From Seriola aureovittata (lineage: Eukaryota > Chordata > Actinopteri > Carangiformes > Carangidae), in assembly GCF_021018895.1 (NCBI RefSeq), contig NC_079375.1:5987060-6051059 (forward strand): a DNA stretch of 64,000 nucleotides, given 5' to 3'. The position numbers were made by a program, and so were the translations under genes. Positions 27,528 through 38,828 of the stretch are shown here, piece after piece. The notes below the pieces were generated by a model. It saw only the letters and a program-made list of their open reading frames with translations, was not told the origin of the DNA and did no database searches. The stretch's first letter is position 1. Each line of letters opens with the position of its first letter.

Positions 27528-29813
27528 CTATAACTTGGCTATAGTCTGAGCAGCATCTACGCTCAGGTGAGCTCTGAAGAACTCCTGGATCTTCTTCCAC
27601 AGGTGGACTTCAGCTGCTGCGTGGGACTGGGCCCCCCCCCCCCACAGGACTGCTTTGCACGCAAGCCAGTGAAAGCTGGAGGGGCAGTAGGGTCCATAAG
27701 GTGGCTCTAGGTAATGTCCTGCTCCAGGGTAGCTCACACTTTCAAAGTTCTCCTTCCCATGATGCTTCAGTCTCTCCACCATCTCATCCATGTAAGCCTT
27801 AGTGTCCCAGTTGAGGTCGTCCTCTGCGGCTGCAAAGAGGAAATGTCCCTTGGCTTGTTCAATGGGGACCAGGGTGGCCTTGTTCTCCTCTGCCAGGGGA
27901 TTGTGCAAAACATTCTTGACCATGTTGGCCCCTGACTCAGTGGGAATCATCTTGCTCAAGTCAAACATTAATGCAGGGAGGATTTGGCTTTTCTTATAGT
28001 AGAGGGGTAAAGCTGTATTGGCACAGCAGCCATTGATCCACACTGTGGCCTCAACATCTGGCAGGTAAGAGGCGATTGAAAGTGCAACATCTCCCGTTTT
28101 TGAAATGGTAAGTACGCCAACTCCTTTACTGCCCACCTGTGGAAAAGAAAAATGCAACATTAGCTGCTTTTTCATTGTATTTTTTTCTAGTCATTGTGAA
28201 GTCACACAGATGAGCTCTTTAACAGATGCATGTGTTTTCCACTTCATCCAATAGACTACAGAGACGCTCTTCTCGAGCCAGGCCTGAGAGGAGCTCAACA
28301 AAGACGAGCATCAGGCTCTACGTGAAGGAGCAATGTGGGGCTGCCTGCTTATAAAACTGAGCATGGACCAGAGGCGCAGTGTCAGGAAAGGCAAACCAGG
28401 CAAATGCTTGGGCCGTCGAAGGGAAAAGGGGCCCCTAATGGCCCCTCATATTGGTATATTTTGCAATGACAACTAGAAACCCCCTTAAACTTCCCAAGGA
28501 CACTATACAGTGCACTGCTGCCGGTCTCTTGCTTTAGCTAGTGACTGCATGTGAGGTATTCAAGGAACGGACTACTAATACTCTACATGTGAGGCATTTA
28601 GGGAACATCTGTAAATTGTAGCCTTTGCTAATAGTCTTTATTTGGGGGGATTCTTGCACTCTCTGGTTCAGTCCTGGATAGGGCTCTGCCTGGGGACTCC
28701 ACTGTTCTGTTGGCCCACATGGACAATACAAGGGAAATATTTGGGTAATCACTTAAAGAAAGAGTAATGGATACAAGCACACTAAATGAGTTTCTTTCAC
28801 AGGATGGCTGGGCTCATTGTGAAGAGCTCAGAACAGCCAGAGCAAGGTCAAAGTAATAACACACTAATAGACACAAGCAGATGAAGAAATGTGTCCCCAA
28901 AAATCAAGATTCTCAAAGATCCAGAAAAATCACCTTGTCTTGTTTTTTTAAAAACTGTATTGCTTCCTCAAAATAATCCAGATGAAGCTCTTTAATGTTC
29001 CTGGGCATGTCATCATGGCCGTACGCCACAACAGACAGAACCACAAATCCTCGACTGGCCAGCAGAGAGGCCCTTTTCTCGGACAAAGCTCCTCCTAAAA
29101 TGTAGAGCTCCAGCACGGCAGGGAACGGACCTCTTCCTGGACCAGAGGACATACGACAAAGCAAAATGACATACAGCTAATATATGATGATGCATTTTAG
29201 CCAGTACAGCTTTTGTTAGTTGTTCATAGGAAAACAATGGACTTTGCACAAAGCAGAAACTGTAACCCATAGCTACAGAGACAATATTTGATGGTTTGTC
29301 TTCTAATAAATTCTATTAATCAAAGTCTAAAAATATGCAACAATAAAGCAAGTAACCTGGGGGAGTAAACAGGACTCCACGAATATTCCCCTCTTTGACA
29401 GGGCGCCGGATGACACCATCCCCAATCAGAATCCTCTCATTGGTCGCTTCTGCCAGCATCCTTCCCTCCCCCTCCTCTTCATGGACAGAGAACCTCACCA
29501 CATGAGGATTCAGTGAATTCTTTATTTGAAACTTTTTGTGCAGGGTGTCCGGCCTCATCGACCACAGCAGACCCATGGGTTCAACCCCGACATAGCTCCC
29601 ACTGAGTGAGGGGTCACTGACTAGGTCGATCTTCCCGCTCCCATCAGCCCTGTAGGTGGCCGAGGAGCTGAACACCACCCCTCTCTCGTCTGTTGACCTG
29701 GCTCTCAGGGCGACCACCTGTCTCGACCTCAGCCCAGACACCTTCACCTGAATGGGCTCGTCGAACAAACACCTGGCGCTCGGCAGCAGCCTCAGTCTGA
29801 CTTGGGAGGACAT
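27528..29813 (-). CDS. Peroxisomal acyl-CoA thioesterase, ACOT/BAAT family, three coding exons
   Basis: Coding exons are 29813-29357, 29136-28934 and 28136-27528, giving 422 aa, close to the roughly 420 aa of vertebrate type-I ACOTs. The joins keep frame (phase 1, then phase 0) with GT/AG sites. I chose the ATG at 29813 because the frame farther upstream has no ATG. Residues 1 to about 140 match the thioesterase/BAAT N-terminal domain, and the rest is an alpha/beta hydrolase. By family alignment the catalytic triad would be Ser232, Asp326 or Asp327, and His361 in GHYLEPPY. Such enzymes hydrolyse acyl-CoA to fatty acid and CoA. The C-terminus is Ala-Lys-Leu, a canonical PTS1, so I infer peroxisomal location. 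Oddities: the nucleophile elbow reads TISKTG where relatives have GISKGG, and a 12-base C run (27632-27643) encodes Gly-Gly-Gly where the other copy has Gly-Gly-Glu. I cannot assign the exact paralogue. Confidence 0.9.
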
Positions 29814-30305
29814 CTCTTCTGAAGCTAAATTTCCTCTCTTCACAGCTTTAGACTTTGATCTGTAACAAAGTAGACAGGACAGTCACTATTTCTGGGCAGT
29901 GTGACAGAGCAGACACAAAATCAATCAATCACAAGTGCAACAATTCCACCACAACTAAACAAATTTAAGAAATAGAATCACATCACTAATAGTGAACTGT
30001 CCCTCTGATACACACATTTAAATTATTTTACTGTATGTTCCCATGCTTTTCAGTAAATAAGTATCTTGACAAGAATAACTTGTGAACATGTGAACTGGTG
30101 ATACTGCTTCACTAAAGTGATATAGTGTATTACTGCCATTGCAGTGTTATTGCAGCAGGCTAAGTGGGTTACATCTGTTGTTTCAATGCATAAGATTCAT
30201 ATTTAATCACAACTCATATCTTACATGTGGCTCAGATTTTGTTTTCAGAATGCAAACATGAGAATACTTCTGAGTATTTTTAAGAGCAAGAATTAATTGT
30301 CTGGT

Positions 30306-30612
30306 ATTTAGGTATTTAGGTGCTTGGTATCCAAAGTGGCTAATGTGAAAGTATATGAGGCACGCACATGCAGACACATATGTGTGTGTGCCCTGTGCAC
30401 AGATGATGGACAATCAGTTATATGCATCAAAGTCAAGCAAAGCAAATGTCACTGAATGTTTAACCTCATTGGGCTGTTGCCATTGTCTGACTGAAGTTTT
30501 CCACTTCCAAATATGAAATACTATGACGACACAAGTGAACACGACTTCGCTGGACAATGCTTAACATACTGAGCATATAGACAGTGGAATAGTGTATGCT
30601 GTGACAATAGTA
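30306..30612. repeat. Locally duplicated block, copy 1
   Basis: This block matches 32115-32234 and then 32755-32945, with about 90 percent identity by eye. The short antisense frame here and its look-alike at 31912-32226 arise from the duplication, not from a gene. Confidence 0.75.
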
Positions 30613-31547
30613 AAGAAATGTCCTTGGTACTTTTTATGGTGACAGTTAACTGACTTAAATGACATACATGATCAACACGGCTGATCAATACTGCCAATTG
30701 TCATATCATATTGTGTGCAGCAGGTCCGATTTGATTCTAGTTAGTTAAGTGTCCTGCTTCATTGTACCACACGGTCTTTCACAAAACCAAATGTTGTTTC
30801 TCAAAAAGTGTGAAGATTGAATTTTTGAAATATGATAATAGCCATTAATGATCACTGCAAAATTCTGCCATCTCCATGGGCCCCTGCTGTAGTCTTCTCC
30901 ACCACTACGTCTGTTCTGATAGGTGATTTATATACATGCGCACTAAGTTGAGGATTAGTTACAATGTTGATAATGTTGTTGATGCTTTATAATACAGGAC
31001 ATAACTTCATCAAGTCTTTCCACTCTGCCATGTTGCAGCTCTGATGTTTGAAAATCTGTTGAAGACAGTGAAATACAGTATGTGCAAACACAGTCTATAC
31101 TGGTGACCTATTATATAATTTCATAGATCTATCAGACCCCTTCACTTTTTGCACACGTTGTTTTGTGAATGCATAAATCCTTTACAGTGGCTGATTGTAA
31201 GAGAAAGTGGACAGCACGATTTTGTGCATGTGTTCTGCTCGTTTTCCTGAGTCCCTGTTTATGTATGAACTGCAGACAAATCCATTGGTTACTTACTTAC
31301 TTAAAAAAAACAAACACTCAGTGTTACTAACCTGTACTTAAATCCGGTGTAAACCTAGTCTATACTGGTGACCTATTATATAATATCAGACTTGTAAATA
31401 GAACTGTTGCTCATTGTATTATACGGTATAAATAAGTTTTGCTCACAGATAAGATAGTTGGGTCACGGCGGGACAGACGACAGAAACGTACAGTGGACAG
31501 GGCTTAACATGAAGAATTTTCGTGGATAAGAAATGATGTTAGCTTAC

Positions 31548-31620
31548 CTGTGAATCTTATTTTCACTCTCATTAATATTTAAAACAAATATCACTGGGAA
31601 CAAAATGTAGAACGAATAGT
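31548..31620 (-). other. Candidate non-coding first exon of the thioesterase gene
   Basis: Minus-strand sequence ending at 31548 reads CACAG followed by GTAAGC, a strong donor. The first coding exon is preceded by TTTGTTACAG near 29862, a good acceptor about 50 bases upstream of the ATG. The pairing suggests a 5'-UTR intron of about 1.7 kb. The 5' boundary is a guess. No ATG lies in frame in the part I read. Confidence 0.35.
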
Positions 31621-31904
31621 TTACAGGAGCGTATGTTCACACACACAGAGTAGTTAAAAGTCCCGGAGGTCTGAGAACAAGCCGACAGGAAGCTGTGGCT
31701 GCTTCACAATAAAAGCCTTACAAAGGGTGGGATGTAAAAAGCTTTAATTGCGATCAGCGAAAGGAAGTATCGTGTTCATATCATCATGAACTTAAACCGG
31801 AAATACACAGTGGACCTCGAGGAAGCTCAGTTACATAAGCCAAAACAGCAAAGAACGGAAAAACATTAAAAGCACTTACAGGTGCTTATCTGGAGAGTCT
31901 TATA

Positions 31905-31918
31905 CCGCCATCTAGTGG
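31905..31918 (-). promoter_or_regulatory. CTCF-like motif, minus orientation
   Basis: The reverse strand reads CCACTAGATGGCGG, a full match to the same core. It lies about 350 bp upstream of the candidate first exon of the thioesterase gene and points toward the motif at 19520. Confidence 0.5.
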
Positions 31919-32079
31919 TCAGAGTGACGCTTGACAGGCTCCTGACAGAAACTCATGTCATTGAGAGTGTGGGAGAAAGACAAAGACACAGACACAGATA
32001 GAGATCTGGTGAGAAAAAACATCTCACAAGCATGATTAATTTCACGTACTAGCGCATGGCATATATATGTATTATTTTC

Positions 32080-32945
32080 AGACCCCTTCACTTTTTGCAC
32101 ACGTTGTTTTGTGAATAGGTATTTAGGTACTTGGTATCCAAAGTGGCTAATGTGAAAGTATAGGAGGCACGCACATGCAGACACATATTTATATGTGTGT
32201 GTGCCCTGTGCACAGATGATGGACAATCAGTTATGTCATATAGTTGTCGTATGCATACTTAATCCATGTCTGTCCTCTCAGACACAAAAGGAAAAGACAC
32301 TTGTCTATGCGTCCCCTTCAACAGAAGATGACAAGGCAATAGATTAACTGTAGAGCCATAATTCAGAGGGCACCTGGAGAAAGCTCTGGTCAAACTAACA
32401 CATAAAGAGAGGGAATGAGACAACAGACAAAGAGGTTCATTTATTACATGATAGGAAGTGGAAGTGATGAAGAAAAGGCAGAAATGTGACCTACTTGCAA
32501 TAAATGTAGCTGTCCATCATAAAAAAAGAAAATGATTAGTTGCAGGTTTAAAAGTTCCCTCTTTGCTTCACTGTGTCCTGATGATGCAATGGTTTAAGTG
32601 TTTAATGTTTAATGTATTTAATCTGAACTGCCGCCACAGCACAGCGTTCTGTTTGGACCTATGAGATATGTGTGTGTGTGTGTGTGTGTGTGCGCGTGCT
32701 TTGGCAGGCTGGAAGGACAGTTAGTGTTTTGTCTCTTGCACATTCGTATATGCACCAAAGTCAATCAAAGCAAATGTCACTGAATGTTTAACCTCATTGG
32801 CTGTTGCCATTGTCTGACTGAAGTTTTCAACTTCCAAATATGAAATACCATGACGACACAAGTGAACATGACTTCACTGGACAATGCTTAACATACTGAG
32901 TATATAGCCAGACAGTGGAAAAGTGTATGCTGTGACAGTAACTGT
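32080..32945. repeat. Locally duplicated block, copy 2, split by about 500 bp
   Basis: 32080-32117 also matches 31130-31168 (CACTTTTTGCACACGTTG). 32115-32234 and 32755-32945 match 30306-30612, with an unrelated 32240-32750 between them. Confidence 0.75.
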
Positions 32946-33200
32946 TGCAAATATACTAATAATAATAATAATGATAATAACATATCTTGCTTTAAGTTGC
33001 TTTGAGTTCCATCTTTTCCTTAATTGATTAATATTATGTGGCTATTATTTGCAAATGTGTGTAGAGAGTTGCGAAACTATAGTTTGTATGTGTGTTCTCA
33101 GATTTGTGCATGTGTAAAAGAATCTGCAAATATATGCACCCTAAAAACTGAATGTAAATTTACCTATACAGGTACAGGGTCCTTCACACATTTACACAGT

Positions 33201-33202
<2 letters not shown>

Positions 33203-33265
<63 letters not shown>

Positions 33266-33274
33266 AACACAGAC

Positions 33275-33361
<87 letters not shown>
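33203..33361. repeat. Long compound (CA)n microsatellite
   Basis: About 160 bases of CA with AAAC and TACA interruptions, the longest simple repeat in the window. Confidence 0.95.
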
Positions 33362-33365
<4 letters not shown>

Positions 33366-33490
33366 CTGAGGTTCACAAGTCTGCACACACATATAATAAC
33401 ACTATGACAAGCAGCACATCTTGCTTTATCTGACGGCTTGAGTTTGGCATGGACACCCTTGTATTACAAACAGTGATGATATAGACCGAG

Positions 33491-33524
33491 TTAGGGCTGC
33501 AACTAACAATTATCTTCATTTGTG
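33491..33524. repeat. End fragment of the AGGGCTGCAACTAA MITE
   Basis: TTAGGGCTGCAACTAACAAT is the left end of the same miniature transposon seen at 48487. Only about 30 bases remain before unrelated sequence starts. Confidence 0.5.
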
Positions 33525-33529
33525 CCACG

Positions 33530-34260
33530 GGTGCTCAGCTCCAAGGCATCTATTAATATTCCTCAGACTTATTATTATTCTTCCGCCAAATTTTGGCGCG
33601 TAACTCGTCCCGCAGCTTTGAGAAAACCTCAGTAATATATACATCAAAACGTGCGTCTTGATCCCGAAAGAGGTGCTATGACTTTTGGTGTTAAAATTCC
33701 AATTTTTCCCAAAGTTATTCCCAAAATACTGGGAATAAATGATGCATTAGAAATGCATTGGAATTTTCTTTAGAAACCCACAAAATTTCACCTTTTTTCT
33801 ACAAAATTGCACCTTTTTTCTGAGTCACCCAGCTCTCTCATACCTGCACGTAGAAATGTGATTCAAACTATAAAACGGAGGAAAACTTCTGCTCTCTCAA
33901 AAAGACGGGAACTGTTTTTACATAACATGTAAACTTTTCAAACTGTGAGCACTCAAAGGAGGAGTGCAAATCACTTTTTCTTCAAAGTTAGAGTGACAGC
34001 GTCAGTTGGCTAGAGTGCGTGAAGCAGTAAAAAATAACCTTTATTTTTATTTTTAACTCAAGCTCGCGGCCAAACCGTAAAAAGGAGACAAATAATTCTT
34101 TCTCAAAATGTAGACATAGTTGTTGGGATTCATAAAATGTAACTTTGACAGGCAGGGTCTGCACAAAATTTAAACGGGGGTGCCAGTCCGGCAGCAATAC
34201 CTGTCTCACTCTCATTGACACCTAATGTAATCGTCTTTTTTTTTCAAAAGAATCTCACTC
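33530..34260. repeat. Teleost interspersed repeat of unknown class
   Basis: TTCTTCCGCCAAATTTTGGC, GCGTAACTCGTCCCGCAG and the following text are a repeat body I recognise from percomorph genomes. The start holds a near-palindrome, GCCAAATTTTGGC. No coding frame is supported. Confidence 0.5.
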
Positions 34261-35161
34261 TGTCTTCGCACTGAGCTTACGCACTCATTTTAAGGAATAT
34301 CTGAATAAAATAGAGACTGTAAGAAAAATAACATTTAGTTAGGTCTTAAATATGTAAGTCCATTTACTGAATGAAGTTGTGACGGTCTCCGCTGAGACAG
34401 AGGAGAGGAGAAGCTACTAGTCCTCTCTCGCTGTCACCTAAACACTGTTGCAAACAGCAGGCGCTGATTGTGAATGGAGCTCTGTGCAACTGTAAACATT
34501 GACCGGCAGAGGGCGCTCACAAATCATCGTTCGTCTCAAAACTAACAGTGGGTTTTACAGATCAGAGACCAAGTTACAAAACATCAGAGGTGAAAAATAA
34601 GAAGATACATTTATTAGCTCTAGTACCTACTATAACAATAAAGCAGTTTACCTATTAATGCATTAATGATGAGAATTCAATATTAAATTACATGCAACAG
34701 TTTAACTCCCCTGTGTCACATTTATAAGCAGCATAGAATCCTTCAATAAAAGGTTTATAATAAATCACTGTAGTTGTACACAGATATAGGCCTAAGTGTT
34801 TACCATGGTATTTACCAAGAATGATAATTCTATAAACAGGTAATCACTGGCAATATAGTAAAATACAGTTGAAAAAATTTAATATAATAAAATATCTCTT
34901 CATAAGTGAAGTAATTATTGCTGACAAATTGCAAAACAGTTGTTGTACCATCAATAACTGAAAGCAGGATTTACCAAATACTGGAAGAATTGTGGAATAG
35001 TGAGGCTACGCTGACATTCAGTATGTCAAACAATGTCAAACCACACCACCCCACCCCAGTGAGCCACAGTGTTAGGGACTTTTAGTTGTGTCAAAAGAAA
35101 TTATGAAATTTTGAAATCATGAAACCAACTTGTTCACATGTTTCTATCAGTGTATTTACAC

Positions 35162-36667
35162 CTATAACTTGGCTTTAGTGTGTGTATCATCACTGCTCAG
35201 GTGAGCTCTGAAGAACTCCTGGATCTTCTTCCACAGGTGGACTTCAGCTGCTGCGTGGGACCGGGCCTCACCCCCCCACAGGACTAGTTTACTCGCAGCC
35301 CTATGAAAGCTGGAGGGGCAGTAGGGTCCATAAGGTGGCTCTAGGTAATGTCCTGCTCCAGGGTAGCTCACACTTTCAAAGTTCTCCTTCCCATGATGCT
35401 TCAGTCTCTCCACCATCTCATCCATGTAAGCCTTAGTGTCCCAGTTGAGGTCGTCCTCTGCAAAGAGGAAACGTCCCTTGGCTTGTTCAATGGGGACCAG
35501 GGTGGCCTTGTTCTCCTCTGCCAGGGGATTGTGCAAAACATTCTTGACCATGTTGGCCCCTGACTCAGTGGGAATCATCTTGCTCAAGTCAAACATTAAT
35601 GCAGTAGAGGGGTAAAGCTGTATTGGTACAGCAGCCATTGAGCCACACTGTGGCCTCAACATCTGGCAGGTAAGAGGCTATTGAAAGTGCAATATCTGCA
35701 CTTTTTGAAAGGGATAGTACACCAACTCCTTTACTGCCCACCTGTGGAAAATCATTTAAAATTATAAACCGAAACAATCAGCTTTTTTGAAATGCAGATT
35801 TCCTCTTCTGTAAATGAACATGAAGCACTTGTTTGTATGTGTGTGCCTTTTTAAAAGTTCACCTTTTGATTGTTAACATTTTTTAACACTATGGAAAACG
35901 AATGGGAATTTTTCCTTTGTCTTCTTGCAATCATGTTGCAAACACTGCCCAAGCAAACTTTGTTTTTTATGTAGGTGTAACCCTAACCCCAATATTAAAA
36001 GCACTAAATTATAAAATGGAAGAAGCAGGACCATTGCAATTGTATCGTTCTTTAACCAGCCATTTCAAAGAACTCACCTTGTCTTGTTTTCTTAAATACT
36101 CTATTGCTTCCTCAAAATAATCCAGATGAACCTCTCTGATGTTCCTGGGCATGTCGTCATGGCCGTACAGAGCTACAGTCAGAACCACAAATCCTCGACT
36201 TGCCAGCAGAGAGGCCCTTTTCTCAGATAAACCTCCACCAAACGTGTACAGATCCAGCACGGCTGGGAACGGACCTCTTCCTGGACCAGAGGACATACGA
36301 CAAAGCAAAATGACATACAGCTAATATATGATGATGCATTTTAGCCAGTACAATGGCACAGCTTTTGTTAATTGTTCATAGGAAAACAATGGACTTTGCA
36401 CAAAGCAGAAACTGTAACCCATGGCTACAGAGGCAATATTTGATGGGATAAATTCATCCTTGCTTTGTCTTCTAATAAATTCTATTAATCAAAGTCTAAA
36501 AATATGCAACATTAAAGCAAGTAACCTGGGGGAGTAAACAGGACTCCACGAATATTCCCCTCTTTGACAGGGCGCCGGATGACCCCGTCTCCAATCAGAA
36601 TCCTCTCATTAGTCGCCTCTGCCAGCATCCTTACCTCCCCCTCCTCTTCATGAGCTGAACACCACCC
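35162..36667 (-). pseudogene. Truncated and frameshifted second ACOT/BAAT thioesterase copy
   Basis: Three exon-like blocks match the intact gene: about 36667-36526 (end of exon 1), 36280-36078 (complete exon 2, 203 nt, splice sites kept) and 35741-35162 (exon 3, still ending in AKL). Three defects are visible. About 180 bp of exon 1 is missing, with the deletion rejoining at GAGCTGAACACCACCC, and all similarity stops at 36667, so the start codon and most of the N-terminal domain are absent. A 23-bp deletion in exon 3 (copy 1 has the extra bases after AATGCAG) shifts the frame after ALPLY. The downstream AATAAA is lost. The elbow reads SLSKSA, even further from the family motif. Intron 2 is shorter here (about 336 bp against about 797 bp). 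I infer a decayed tandem duplicate. Confidence 0.85.
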
Positions 36668-37313
36668 ATGGTGTGTATTAATGCCCCCTGTTTGCTTCAT
36701 TTTTGTTTTTGATACTCTGCTGTCAGACATGACATCAGCTTGTATGGCATAAACATACAATAAAACAGATAACATACATTAGACTTTGGACCTATGGAAT
36801 GCTACCACTGGTTGTACAGTAACATCATTCGTCTGACCTGCAGATGTCTTGTTTTTCTATACCAAGTGCTTTATGATGGGGTTCCTGAACGTCTTGCATG
36901 GTCTTTGCTCTTTTGTTTGCATGAATAACTGATACCAAACATATAAAAAATGTATCATTGTATTAAGATAAGTCCAACATCTGCAACATGACTCCAGTTT
37001 GTTGGTCAGTCGATCAAAGAGTGGTATCGCCTTCTACAGCTGCCATTTTATGTAAGTGAACATTGAGTATGTGCAAAAAAAAATCCATTATACTGATTAA
37101 TATTCTGATAATTAGTCTAATGCATGAACTCAATAAACCAAAATGCAATGCAGTCCCCTTGTGCTGGTGCAGTACTCATGTGCTCCTGTAACAGTGGCAG
37201 CTCTGCTCCTAGGACAAAGGCTTACATCTCCATCTATTGGTCTTAGTGAATAATACCAGGCTGAGAGAACAACAACTAGCACCTCTCCATATACATTACA
37301 GTAAATATCCAGG

Positions 37314-38306
37314 TGTAGCAGTATGATATGCTGCTGTGGCTGATTGCAGGCAAATCTGCCGCTCTGCACTTTACCTGGCGCCGTAGCCTATCAATGCAGA
37401 GGGCGAGGGAATAAAAGGGGGCCGTGCCCGTCCCTCGCTCTCTCACTTCCTGGCTCGAAAGCCCTCCCGCCTCCCGGCTTTCCGCTTCCTCCTCTGCTCT
37501 CAAGGGTGTGGTCCATCGTGGTTAAGGGGATGGTGGCGGTTTTCTTTGTTCGCCATAGACACTAAAAGGACAAGCGGATCCAAAACGCATCACCGGCGCA
37601 CCACAGATGCTCCGGTTAGTACGGAGCAGTGCAGAGCCTCCTCGTCTTTCTCCTCACCGGGAGCTGAGGTGCAGGAACACTGCTGCTTCGCCTACCCTCG
37701 GTTCGCGGTGGCTGGGTGCTGGGGATTCTTTGCCCCGCTATATGGACTGTGAGCTGTGCATGTTTTCTGCTTCACTTGCTGCCGCTGCTAGTGCTTGCTG
37801 CGGTGAGTGTTTACTGCAGGTTTTGTTTTGCTTTTGGACAATTGTTAGTTACCCTTAGTACTTTATAAGGGATTTGTGTTAGTGTATATTGTGCTGATTA
37901 ATTGTGTTCTCCCTTCCCCCTGTGGTTGCTGAGAGCAGACGGTGGTGGCGGTGTCCTGGGTGGTGGTTGCCCTGCGTGTGCTGTGATCCCGGATTTGGTT
38001 GTCTTTGCCCTTCAACTTTTATGTGTGTGTCACGAACGAGTGGGGTGCCTTTCTTTGTTTTGGACTTCCTCACCCCACATTGTCCCTCACCGTTGGTAAG
38101 CCTCAGCCACTGGAGTAAGGTGTTAACCAATGGTTCCGTTTTAAAATACTTTTTTAACTTTGAGACCAACATTAAATAAACGTGGTAATTGTTTTGTTAC
38201 CTTGAACCACGTCTCCTGCCCTTCCTTGTATTGCTTACCTGCCTCCCTCCCTATTACATTTATATTTATTTACAATTCCCTGAGTGCAATTCCCAGGGTG
38301 GCCACA
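37314..38306 (+). mobile_element. Solo LTR of an LTR retroelement, 993 bp
   Basis: It begins TGTAGCAG and ends GGCCACA (TGT...ACA) and is flanked by the 4-bp direct repeat CAGG at 37310-37313 and 38307-38310. The right duplication unit has the unoccupied site with a single CAGG. Inside are a TATA-like ATAAAAG near 37413 and a late AATAAA near 38174, both in plus orientation. No internal gag or pol coding is present, so it is a solo LTR. The short ORFs inside are not genes. Confidence 0.85.
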
Positions 38307-38788
38307 CAGGCGGAGATTAAATAAATAAAGATAAATAACAACATAGATAATAACATTGTTGATGTGGAGACCTTAGACTCTGTCATATTTTAGAAAAGAA
38401 GTTTATTCAGGAAGAATAAATGAGAGTGAGTGCTGTCTCCAGCAACATGAACTTGTATTTTACTTGAGTAAGCTTCTTCTGTTTTCTGCTCCTTTATACT
38501 TCTACTCCTCGACATTATAGGTGGAAATACTTTACTTTTTACTCCACTACAATAACAGCTACACTCTCTTTTCAGATTAACACAACCCCGACAACCCTCT
38601 CTGTTCTTCCTGCTCTCAAACACAGCAAGCTTCACCCTGTGCTCATATTTCCTTGTTCCCTCCCCTTCAGATCTACAGTTTGAAGATGGGTGGAACCAAC
38701 ATGTGGTGAAGTGCAAGAGCTGACAGGCCCCGTTCACTGCAGAGACACATGTTGTTCCGATCAGAGCTCAAACTAGTTTCAGTTCTTA

Positions 38789-38800
38789 GAAAGTGAAACT
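38789..38800 (+). promoter_or_regulatory. ISRE/IRF element before TRIM copy A
   Basis: GAAAGTGAAACT fits the GAAANNGAAACT consensus exactly. A partly matching inverted copy (AGTTTCAGTTC) lies 3 bases upstream, so the site is nearly palindromic. It ends 29 bases before the ATG, so it is either in a very short promoter-5'UTR or inside the transcript. Confidence 0.65.
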
Positions 38801-38828
38801 CAGACAGTCGTTGACACTGAGAGGTGAC

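Noticed and set aside
29814..29843. Ten extra N-terminal residues for the thioesterase
   Set aside because: The frame begins with GTG. The ATG at 29813 gives the family length. An N-terminal extension through the upstream exon stays possible but has no ATG that I could see.
33024..33407. His-Thr and Cys-Val repeat frames
   Set aside because: Pure consequence of the long CA repeat.
34503..34516. CCGGCAGAGGGCGC as a CTCF site
   Set aside because: One core base differs (G for A at position 3). It was kept out of the feature list as weaker than the other two.
37607..38179. Short frames between the thioesterase remnant and TRIM copy A
   Set aside because: They lie inside the solo LTR, whose ends and target duplication explain the sequence.
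38390..38737. 115-codon antisense frame upstream of TRIM copy A, with a partial copy at 42885-43130
   Set aside because: It is shared by both units only because of the duplication and has no known domain. It overlaps the TRIM promoter region. Conservation between recent duplicates is not evidence of coding.
38793..38828. Twelve extra N-terminal residues for the TRIM proteins
   Set aside because: The longer frame begins with GTG, which is not a normal animal start. The ATG at 38829 matches the start of related TRIMs.
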